Assembly (NCBI GenBank): GCA_030671985.1
Contig: DAOVHI010000051.1
Span: forward strand, 1-9,117
Origin: JAHJDO01 sp030671985 [NCBI: bacterium]
GTDB taxonomy: Bacteria > JAHJDO01
DNA length: 9,117 nucleotides
Direction of reading: 5' to 3'
Shown here: one piece after another, positions 1 through 4,600 of the stretch
How positions within the stretch are numbered: position 1 is the stretch's first letter
Layout of the letters: every line of letters begins with the position of its first letter
Position numbers and translations under genes: made by a program
The notes under the pieces: model-generated
Told to the model about the DNA's origin: nothing
The model's database searches: none
Seen by the model: only the letters and a program-made list of their open reading frames with translations

Positions 1-172
1 AAAAAGCGCCTGAGGAGCACATGGGAGCAAATGTGCCTGTTGTTACAACATCTACTTCCTTTGCGGCTTTTTTTATGCCTTTTGCTTCAACTATGTCAAT
101 AATCTCTTCGGCGGTTACAACTACTGCCTCTCCATTTCTTATCCTTTTATTTATTTCTTCGTATGTCTTCAC
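1..172 (-). CDS. DUF39 homocysteine biosynthesis protein (L-aspartate semialdehyde sulfurtransferase family), N-terminal part
   Basis: The gene runs off the left edge; only 57 codons are visible. The segment reads [11 protein letters not shown]...[19 protein letters not shown], which I recognise as the N-terminus of the DUF39/HcyBio family. These enzymes act in methanogens and some anaerobic bacteria to convert aspartate semialdehyde and sulfide to homocysteine. The Cys at residue 52, in the MCSSGAF motif, is at the position of a Cys reported as important in the archaeal enzyme; that is family knowledge from memory. The start is taken as GTG at 170-172, preceded by a GGGGGG purine run about 5 bases upstream. 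An in-frame TTG at 185-187 follows directly on a TGA stop and would add only five residues. The promoter must lie within or beside the repeat at 205-280; a weak TTGATA (211-216) / TATGAT (190-195) pair with a 15-base spacer is the best candidate. The typical ferredoxin/NIL partner gene would be outside the window. Confidence 0.8.
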   Translation of the reverse strand, partial: MKTYEEINKRIRNGEAVVVTAEEIIDIVEAKGIKKAAKEVDVVTTGTFAPMCSSGAF

Positions 173-204
173 TTTAGTCCCCCCAATCAATCATACAGCA
201 CAAG

Positions 205-280
205 CAATTCTATCAAATGAAATTAAAAAAAACCAGATAAAACGCTTGATACGTATATTGCCTATGATTTAATATAAGGA
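205..280 (+). repeat. Dispersed repeat copy A, same as the thiE upstream region
   Basis: By eye, bases 205-280 align without gaps to 1365-1440, with 65 of 76 positions identical and most differences being transitions. The longest shared block is around CAGATAAAACGCTTGAT. In copy B the repeat ends at the thiE start codon. Here it leads into a fragment of thiE (see 271-320). It also forms the upstream region of the divergent DUF39 gene. Confidence 0.85.
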
Positions 281-320
281 ATGCTGCCGGCTGCAAATTA
301 CTATGATTGGGTAGCGTGAT
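271..320 (+). pseudogene. Remnant of a second thiE copy with internal deletions
   Basis: Bases 271-297 align to 1602-1628 inside thiE with 23 of 27 identical, and all four differences are transitions. Directly upstream is the thiE promoter-region repeat (205-280). The junction lies on AATATRA. The intact thiE locus carries AATATGA at both 1431-1437 and 1602-1608, so copy A looks like a 171-base deletion between these direct repeats. After a further gap, 304-320 resembles the right end of the attC-like site (944-960): TGATTGG is shared exactly, followed by TA and TGAT. No open reading frame survives. The homology is direct observation; the order of deletions is inference. Confidence 0.55.
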
Positions 321-333
321 ATTCCTATCATCC

Positions 334-600
334 TTATGAAAGTGGAGCTATTTTATATACATCTTTCCTATGACGAATGCGAACTATCAATACAGTATTG
401 TGTATTATTGAATAAATAATACGGTAATTTCCTACTCTGTATTTTCTGAGTCCTGCAAAATCTCCTTGCAATTCAGGAAATGCATCAGCTTTTTCGGAAA
501 GTTCTGATGTAAGCTTATTCATAATGCGACTCGCATCGGCATGACTTATTTTTTTTAATTCTTCGGATACTGATTTTTTGAATGTAATATTATAAGCCAA
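334..600 (-). CDS. RelE/ParE-family type II toxin (probable mRNA interferase)
   Basis: An 88-residue protein of the usual size for this superfamily. It opens MAYNITFKKSVSEELKKI (beta strand then helix). The core signature GLRKYRVGNYRIIYSI is at 50-65 and the final strand VLIVRIRHRKDVYK at 70-83. The basic cluster RIRHRKDVYK is where RelE-like ribonucleases keep their RNA-binding and catalytic residues, so a ribosome-dependent mRNA interferase is more likely than a gyrase-poisoning ParE, but the sequence alone does not settle it. The start is TTG at 598-600, inside the last codons of the antitoxin, with an 11-base overlap; the next Met is residue 27 and would remove the first strand and helix. 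There is no clear Shine-Dalgarno sequence (only a purine run, GAGAAAAGAAA), so translation is probably coupled to the antitoxin and kept low. Confidence 0.88.
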   Translation of the reverse strand: MAYNITFKKSVSEELKKISHADASRIMNKLTSELSEKADAFPELQGDFAGLRKYRVGNYRIIYSIIHNTVLIVRIRHRKDVYKIAPLS

Positions 601-808
601 TTTCTTTTCTCATTTCGTCTATAGATATTACAGGGTCAGTTGTATCGCGTAATCTGTCAAGTCCTATTTGCAAATCTGCTTGATCATGCAAATAGCTCTC
701 AAGAGCTTTTTGTACTAAAAACGATTTTGGTCTTTCTATTGTTAACGCAACATTATTAAGTTCTTTTGCCAGCATATCCGGCAATCTTACTGAAAGCGCA
801 ACACTCAT
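590..808 (-). CDS. Ribbon-helix-helix antitoxin (RelB/CopG type)
   Basis: 72 residues. Residues 2-9 (SVALSVRL) form the DNA-binding beta strand of a ribbon-helix-helix fold. Helices follow at about 11-22 and 27-40 (SFLVQKALESYL). The tail 50-72, ending PVISIDEMRKEIGL, is the expected toxin-binding segment. The ATG at 806-808 is chosen because AGGAGG lies six bases upstream; the open frame extends 20 codons further but runs through the promoter. It overlaps the downstream toxin by 11 bases, the usual antitoxin-first order. As in related systems, the dimer should neutralise the toxin and repress its own promoter at the repeats at 830-860. Confidence 0.88.
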   Translation of the reverse strand: MSVALSVRLPDMLAKELNNVALTIERPKSFLVQKALESYLHDQADLQIGLDRLRDTTDPVISIDEMRKEIGL

Positions 809-829
809 CTGAATCCTCCTTTTGTATTT

Positions 830-868
830 ATTGTAATACAGTGTAGCGCATTGTAATACAAAAGTCAA
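830..868 (-). promoter_or_regulatory. Toxin-antitoxin promoter with twin operator repeats
   Basis: On the minus strand, a -35 box TTGACT (863-868) is separated by exactly 17 bases from a -10 box TACACT (840-845). The 11-base sequence ATTGTAATACA occurs at 830-840 and again at 850-860, exactly 20 bases apart, about two helical turns. Its core TGTAATACA is a near-palindrome (TGTA, one base, TACA). One copy fills the spacer and the other overlaps the start of transcription, which fits autoregulation by the ribbon-helix-helix antitoxin. The repeat and spacing are observed; the regulator is inferred. Confidence 0.75.
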
Positions 869-889
869 TAGTGATATGACGTTTTTTTT

Positions 890-956
890 GGAGAACGGTA
901 AAACTCACCAGCCAAAAAGCGCCAGCTTTTTGGTCGGGTGCAGTGATTGGTTAAAT
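890..956 (+). other. attC-like integron recombination site
   Basis: The right end, GTTAAAT (950-956), matches the attC core consensus GTTRRRY. The left end has the pairing AAC (894-896). Folding one strand gives AAC/GTT, then an unpaired spacer (897-902 against 945-949). Next is a seven-base-pair box, ACT+CACC (903-909) against GGTG+AGT (937-944), interrupted by one extrahelical base at 941. A small internal loop follows, then a nine-base-pair stem CCAAAAAGC (912-920) / GCTTTTTGG (925-933) with loop GCCA. The bulged base is a G on the bottom strand, as in true attC sites. The ending GGTGCAGTGATTGGTTAAAT resembles attC 3-prime ends from environmental integrons. Against it, the left terminal box GGAGAAC matches RYYYAAC poorly, and no integrase is in view. 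Confidence 0.62.
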
Positions 957-973
957 GATTTTTCTTTTATACT

Positions 974-1270
974 TTATTTTCTGTCGGTGCTTTTAATAGA
1001 TATTTTTTCACTTATATTTACAGCAAATGAATTCTTAAAATCATATGGAGGCCAATCTCGAACACGAAAAGTATCTGGAGCCTGATTTTTCTTGAACAAT
1101 CCCTGACAAACACTTTTTGGAATAACATAATAAATTTTGTCTTTGTAGACAAACCATTTCTGTCGAACAATACCACTGATAATAACGTGCTTAATAAAGC
1201 AACAGATCATGGTTGCAGCAATAAAGACCGCAATCCACAAGAATGTCTGGAATATTGTCATATTTTCCAT
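974..1270 (-). CDS. Small single-pass membrane protein, unknown function
   Basis: 98 residues that I do not recognise. Residues about 8-33 (FQTFLWIAVFIAATMICCFIKH onward) form one hydrophobic helix near the N-terminus. The remainder is polar and basic, with an aromatic stretch RQKWFVYKDKIYYVIPKSV at 36-54 that looks like short beta strands. The start ATG (1268-1270) has GGAGG ten bases upstream; ATG four codons in is an alternative. The gene ends 18 bases after the right end of the attC-like site, so it would be the first gene of the cassette that also holds thiE, but facing the opposite way. No clear promoter or terminator was found. It could be a host-interaction or phage-defence accessory, but nothing in the sequence says so. 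Confidence 0.6.
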   Translation of the reverse strand: MENMTIFQTFLWIAVFIAATMICCFIKHVIISGIVRQKWFVYKDKIYYVIPKSVCQGLFKKNQAPDTFRVRDWPPYDFKNSFAVNISEKISIKSTDRK

Positions 1271-1336
1271 TCTTATTATTCCTCCCTTAGAGATTTAATT
1301 TTAAATTTTTTAGCATCTAACATATATCATTGAACC

Positions 1337-1361
1337 GCTACCATCATTTTGATACGGTAGC
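1337..1361. repeat. Inverted repeat in the divergent intergenic region
   Basis: GCTACC ATCA (1337-1346) pairs with TGAT (1350-1353) and GGTAGC (1356-1361), leaving a three-base loop and a two-base AC bulge. It lies between the divergent small membrane gene and thiE and has no T-run on either strand, so a terminator is unlikely. It could be an operator or a leader hairpin. Confidence 0.45.
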
Positions 1362-1364
1362 AGA

Positions 1365-1440
1365 CAATTGTGTGAAATGCAATTAAAGAAAATCAGATAA
1401 AACGCTTGATATGTATATCGCCCATGATTTAATATGAGTA
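1365..1440 (+). repeat. Dispersed repeat copy B, immediately upstream of thiE
   Basis: Partner of the repeat at 205-280 (65 of 76 identical). It abuts the thiE start codon and contains the best thiE promoter candidate. Since copy A is also followed by thiE sequence, the simplest reading is duplication of the thiE locus and not a free-standing repeat family. Confidence 0.85.
1406..1434 (+). promoter_or_regulatory. thiE: Candidate thiE promoter
   Basis: TTGATA (1406-1411) is followed after 17 bases by TTAATA (1429-1434), or after 16 by TTTAAT. Both boxes are kept in repeat copy A (246-251 and 269-274). Transcription would start close to 1441, at the start codon itself, implying a leaderless mRNA. 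No thiamine (TPP) riboswitch is visible upstream. Confidence 0.4.
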
Positions 1441-1441
1441 A

Positions 1442-2086
1442 ATGAAACCTAATCTAAAAGACTTATTCTCAGGTCAGATTTACGGGATAACTTGTTTTGA
1501 AACCAGTTGCGGAAGAGGGAATGAATATGTAGTTAGAGAGATGCTTAAAGCCGGAATCAGGATTATTCAGTATAGAGAAAAATTCCGCACAAAAAAAATT
1601 AAATATGAAGAATGCTGCCAGCTGCGAAAGATTACCCGAGAATACGATGCCCTATTTATTGTCAATGATGACGTTGATCTCGCTATTCTTTGTGAAGCGG
1701 ATGGTATCCATATCGGACAGAACGATATTCCTTTAAAACAAGTTCGTAGATTAATTAAACCGAACCAATTTATCGGACTTTCCACTCATAGCCCGGAACA
1801 AGCCAAAGAAGCCCTGAGAATAGGAGCAGATTATATAGGAGTTGGACCAATCTACGAGACTCAAACTAAAAAAAATACTGTTCAGGCAGTAGGTCTTGAG
1901 TACATAAGATATGTCTCTCAAAACATTGATCTTCCTTTTGTGGCAATAGGAGGGATCAAAGAATCTAACATAGCCGAAGTAGTAAAGGCCGGAGCCCGTT
2001 GTGTGAGCTTAGTCACTGAGATCACAGAAGCTCCCAACATTCAACAAAAGATAAAGAATATTCAGAAACGTCTGGAACGGTACTAA
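1442..2086 (+). CDS. thiE: Thiamine phosphate synthase ThiE
   Basis: 214 residues, normal for monofunctional ThiE. It joins the hydroxymethylpyrimidine diphosphate and the thiazole phosphate to make thiamine phosphate in the cytosol. Family landmarks of the TIM barrel are in order: IIQYREK (41-47, substrate and diphosphate binding), FIVNDDVDLAILCEADGIHIGQND (72-95, split here: NDD at 75-77 binds metal), IGLSTHSPEQA (111-121), GADYIGVGPIYETQTKKN (128-145, diphosphate loop) and VAIGGIKESN (167-176). ATG 1442 is the only possible start, because a TAA stop directly precedes it; only GAG three bases upstream could serve as a Shine-Dalgarno sequence. It stands alone, without other thi genes, facing opposite to nearly every neighbour. 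Its last codons overlap an attC-like sequence. Thus it may be a salvage enzyme carried on a mobile cassette. Confidence 0.93.
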   Translation: MKPNLKDLFSGQIYGITCFETSCGRGNEYVVREMLKAGIRIIQYREKFRTKKIKYEECCQLRKITREYDALFIVNDDVDLAILCEADGIHIGQNDIPLKQVRRLIKPNQFIGLSTHSPEQAKEALRIGADYIGVGPIYETQTKKNTVQAVGLEYIRYVSQNIDLPFVAIGGIKESNIAEVVKAGARCVSLVTEITEAPNIQQKIKNIQKRLERY

Positions 2087-2106
2087 ACGCCACCGATTGG
2101 TTCAAA
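2075..2106 (+). other. Hairpin-less attC-like remnant at the thiE stop
   Basis: This segment matches both ends of the attC-like site at 890-956. GAACGGTA (2075-2082) equals 893-900. AAAC then CACC (2085-2094) parallels 901-909. GATTGGTT (2095-2102) equals 945-952. The 35 bases of the central hairpin (910-944) are missing. The left part codes for the last residues of ThiE (LERY and stop), as is common for cassette genes that run into their attC. It cannot form the attC fold, so it would be inactive. Confidence 0.45.
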
Positions 2107-2152
2107 AATTATATTCTATGCTTGGTTGGGCAAGACAAAGTCCACCCCCTTG

Positions 2153-2566
2153 CTAGCGTGGTGGAATTCCACCACGCTTGGAAAGCAACCATTCAAGTTT
2201 ACTTGGTCTGATGGGGCTGCCGCCTTTGCGCCAGCCTCCTCCTCCTTTGCCATCACCGACATAAGTTTTCCCATTGAGTTGAGGCGTTGTTGATGAATAC
2301 TTCTTTGTAGTTCTGTTGTGCCAGTATCCAACCCACCATGTAGTTCGACCATCGGTATTTTCCCACCTTGCTTGCGAGCTTTTCGGACGAGGCATTACAT
2401 ATGCCCATCCTTGCCTCTGCATTTTCAGTGCGATACCAATCGTTTTCTGTCTAACTTCAATACCACCACGTAGAGTCGAAGGAATTTCTGGTTTGCCTGC
2501 AAGGATTGGGACACAGAGAAACTGTAGCAATAAAGTTAGACTTAAAATTCTGAGCATTATACCCAA
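2153..2566 (-). CDS. Small secreted basic protein, unknown function
   Basis: 137 residues, not recognised. The N-terminus MGIMLRILSLTLLLQFLCVPILAG is a clear signal peptide with cleavage around residue 24. The mature part is short, basic and rich in Gly, Trp, Arg and Thr, for example TTWWVGYWHNRTTKKYSSTT at about 75-94 and GDGKGGGGWRKGG. The TTG at 2564-2566 has AGGAAG four bases upstream; ATG at 2555-2557 would start at residue 4 but sits 13 bases from that box. The final residues KRGGIPPR come from the palindrome at 2155-2178, so the original C-terminus may have been replaced. It lies downstream of the oligopeptide-binding protein gene, 98 bases away, with a possible promoter of its own, and converges on thiE. 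It is a little richer in G and C than its surroundings. Confidence 0.6.
   Translation of the reverse strand: MGIMLRILSLTLLLQFLCVPILAGKPEIPSTLRGGIEVRQKTIGIALKMQRQGWAYVMPRPKSSQARWENTDGRTTWWVGYWHNRTTKKYSSTTPQLNGKTYVGDGKGGGGWRKGGSPIRPSKLEWLLSKRGGIPPR
2155..2178. repeat. Perfect 24-base palindrome
   Basis: Both arms (2155-2166 and 2167-2178) are perfectly complementary with no spacer, centred on GGTGGAATTCCACC. It lies in the convergent gap between thiE and the small secreted protein and supplies that protein's last codons and part of its TAG stop. A cruciform or bidirectional transcription end is possible, but there is no T-run. It looks like a member of a dispersed palindromic repeat family. 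Confidence 0.7.
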
Positions 2567-2602
2567 CTAACTTCCTTTCATGCTCTAACAATTAATATAA
2601 TT

Positions 2603-2631
2603 AACATAGCAAATCTTTATTGATTTAGCAA
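2603..2631 (-). promoter_or_regulatory. Candidate promoter for the small secreted protein
   Basis: On the minus strand, TTGCTA (2626-2631) and TATGTT (2603-2608) are 17 bases apart, upstream of the start at 2566. The region is very AT-rich, so a chance match is possible. Confidence 0.35.
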
Positions 2632-2664
2632 GATAATGTTTAATATGTCAGGATAAGAACAGGT

Positions 2665-4254
2665 CTACTGCGTGTGCTTCTGCAGCTGCTTTGGTACGTA
2701 CCATTTTATAAAATTATGGCTTATTCCGACAGGAGTAACTTCTATGCCTTTAAAACGCGCGTTAACGACCGGAAGTGAATCTTGAACGTATAAAAATGTA
2801 TATGGCTGGTCTTCAGCTATAATCTCGTGGATCCTATGATAAATCTGCTTTCTTTTCTCTATTTCAAATTCTTCCCTTCCCTCTTCTAGAAGCTTATCTA
2901 CCTCCGGGTTATTGTAAGAAATAAAGTTAAACTCTCCCGCTTTTGTTTTTGATGAATGCCAGATATCGTAGCCGTCAGGATCTCTGCCAAGACCCCAGGC
3001 GAGTAGAACAGCCTCAAACCTTTTTTTATTAATGAACTCATTTATAAAAGATGCCCATTCAATTATTCTTATATTTACCTTGATGCCAACAAGTTTGAGG
3101 TTCTGCTGTATAATTTCCGCGCATTTCTTCCTCTGCGCATTACCCTGATTTGTTATAATCTCAAATTCAAACTTTTCCCCATCCTTATCAATCCAGCCGT
3201 CTCCGTCATTGTCTTTCCACCCGCACAGTTTTAGCATTTCTTTTGCCTTTAGCGAATTATACGGATATCTTCTTACATGTTCGCTGTATGCCCATGATTC
3301 TGGAGGAAAAGGACCTGTCCCGACTTCTCCTAATCCCAATAAAACTCCTTTGATGATCTCAGGCTTATTAATTGCATATGTTAAAGCCTGTCTAACAAGT
3401 TTGTTTTTAAATAACGGATTTTTAAGGTTGTAACCCAGATAGGTATAACCAAAGCTTGGACATCTATATTTATTAAAACCTGTTTTAAACTGCTTTCTAT
3501 TAGTCTGATAAGTGTATTGAACGGGATTAAGCCCCATCCAATCCACGTTACCGGCGCTAAGTTCAAGAAACATTGTCGCATCATCGGGAATTATCTGGTA
3601 AACATATTTATCTATATACGGTCTGCCTTCAAAATAGTCATTATTTGCCTCAAGAATAATTCGTTGTCCGGTTTTCCACTCTTTAAACTTATATGGACCT
3701 GTTCCTATTGGATGCCGCGCAAAACTACATTTGATTAAATTCTTATCTTTTAGAAGATGCTCAGGCATAATCCACATTCCCCAGCTTGCAAGAGCCGGAG
3801 AGAACGGCTCTTTGTAGATTACTCTGAATGTATACGGATCAACAACTTTCGCGTTTTTTATTCGTTCAAAATCGCCGCTGTATGGAGTAGGAACGTCCGG
3901 ATCTGTAAGCTTTTTATACGTAAACATCACATCAGAAGCTGTAAAAGGAAAACCGTCATGCCATTTAACGTTTTTCCGTAAATTAAATGTGACAGTGAGT
4001 TTATCGGAAGAGACTTCCCATGATTCCGCCAGATCTCCAACAAGTTTTATATTTTTATCATACTTGAGGAGACCGTTAAATATTAACCCAACAATATCCT
4101 GAGAAGCACCGTCTGAAGCCAATATTGGGACAAGAGTTGAAGCGTCACCTATTGAGCCGACAACTATTGCATCGCCATAACTAGGTTCGCCAAAGGCTTG
4201 GCTTGTATTTATGAATAAAAAAAATACCGCAAGAAGCGGTAATATGTTCTTCAT
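2665..4254 (-). CDS. Periplasmic oligopeptide/dipeptide-binding protein (SBP family 5)
   Basis: 529 residues, typical of the DppA/OppA family. The signal peptide MKNILPLLAVFFLFINTSQA ends at residue 20 in an A-x-A-like SQA site. There is no lipobox Cys, so the protein should be soluble in the periplasm. The family signature spans about 74-116: LAESWEVS, NLRKNVKWHDG (91-101), TASDVMFTYKKL. HPIGTGPYKF (181-190) and VRQALTYAINK (287-297) are further landmarks. An acidic DNDGDGWIDKDG loop at 348-359 resembles an EF-hand calcium loop, an insertion often seen in this family. It should deliver peptides, or another small ligand such as nickel or an oligosaccharide, to an ABC permease. No permease or ATPase gene follows. 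It starts 18 bases after the secG stop, so it is the last gene of the gap-pgk-secG operon. Confidence 0.93.
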   Translation of the reverse strand: MKNILPLLAVFFLFINTSQAFGEPSYGDAIVVGSIGDASTLVPILASDGASQDIVGLIFNGLLKYDKNIKLVGDLAESWEVSSDKLTVTFNLRKNVKWHDGFPFTASDVMFTYKKLTDPDVPTPYSGDFERIKNAKVVDPYTFRVIYKEPFSPALASWGMWIMPEHLLKDKNLIKCSFARHPIGTGPYKFKEWKTGQRIILEANNDYFEGRPYIDKYVYQIIPDDATMFLELSAGNVDWMGLNPVQYTYQTNRKQFKTGFNKYRCPSFGYTYLGYNLKNPLFKNKLVRQALTYAINKPEIIKGVLLGLGEVGTGPFPPESWAYSEHVRRYPYNSLKAKEMLKLCGWKDNDGDGWIDKDGEKFEFEIITNQGNAQRKKCAEIIQQNLKLVGIKVNIRIIEWASFINEFINKKRFEAVLLAWGLGRDPDGYDIWHSSKTKAGEFNFISYNNPEVDKLLEEGREEFEIEKRKQIYHRIHEIIAEDQPYTFLYVQDSLPVVNARFKGIEVTPVGISHNFIKWYVPKQLQKHTQ

Positions 4255-4272
4255 AATATCAATCTCTGTGAC

Positions 4273-4596
4273 TTATCTTGTTGTTTCTTTATCAGGCGCT
4301 TCTTCTTTTACCGTTTCAGCTTCTATTTGCTTTATACCTTCTTTCTTTATTATGGAAGTACCACTGTAGTTAGAAACCCACATAAAACTCAGAGAGATGG
4401 ATGTGAGAATAAAGATTATAGCCATTACCGTGGTGAGCTTTGTCATAAATGTCTCGGAACTTGTTCCAAGCAGGGATTGAGTCCCTGCTCCGCCAAACAT
4501 GCTGGCAATATCCGCTCCTTTTCCCACCTGAAGGAGAACAATTAGAATCAGACTTACGCAGGCGACAACATGAATTATACTTATAAATGTAAACAT
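4273..4596 (-). CDS. secG: SecG, protein-export membrane subunit
   Basis: 107 residues. SecG is the small accessory subunit of the SecYEG channel that assists SecA-driven export. Two transmembrane helices are visible, at about 3-22 and 52-74. The conserved cytoplasmic loop between them, LLQVGKGADIASMFGGAGTQ (21-40) then SLLGTSSETFMTKLT (41-55), is diagnostic. The tail after residue 80 is charged and variable (EAETVKEEAPDKETTR). ATG at 4594-4596 has GGAG ten bases upstream, embedded in the last codons of pgk. Only four bases separate the pgk stop from this start, so the two are co-transcribed and probably translationally coupled. Confidence 0.95.
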   Translation of the reverse strand: MFTFISIIHVVACVSLILIVLLQVGKGADIASMFGGAGTQSLLGTSSETFMTKLTTVMAIIFILTSISLSFMWVSNYSGTSIIKKEGIKQIEAETVKEEAPDKETTR

Positions 4597-4600
4597 AAAA

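Noticed and set aside
21-272. Plus-strand ORF of 83 codons at the left edge
   Set aside because: It is antisense to the DUF39 start, its codons past 172 run through repeat copy A, and its product looks like low-complexity shadow sequence.
912-933. Strong hairpin CCAAAAAGC/GCTTTTTGG as a terminator for the 98-residue gene
   Set aside because: No T-run follows on either strand, and the surrounding pairings fit an attC-like structure better.
876-1085. Plus-strand ORF of 69 codons
   Set aside because: It covers the attC-like site and is antisense to the 98-residue gene; no coding character was seen.
2125-2131. GTTGGGC, a perfect match to the attC core consensus
   Set aside because: No complementary inner box was found upstream at the right distance; a seven-base degenerate match is expected by chance.
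2116-2352. Minus-strand ORF of 78 codons
   Set aside because: It overlaps the secreted-protein gene in another frame, has no signal or family resemblance and no ribosome binding site of note.
2583-2646. AT-rich stretch with CTCTAAC and GTTTAAT ends as another attC
   Set aside because: The ends match only six of seven positions each and the inner pairing is weak and AT-only, so it is better left as promoter-like intergenic sequence.
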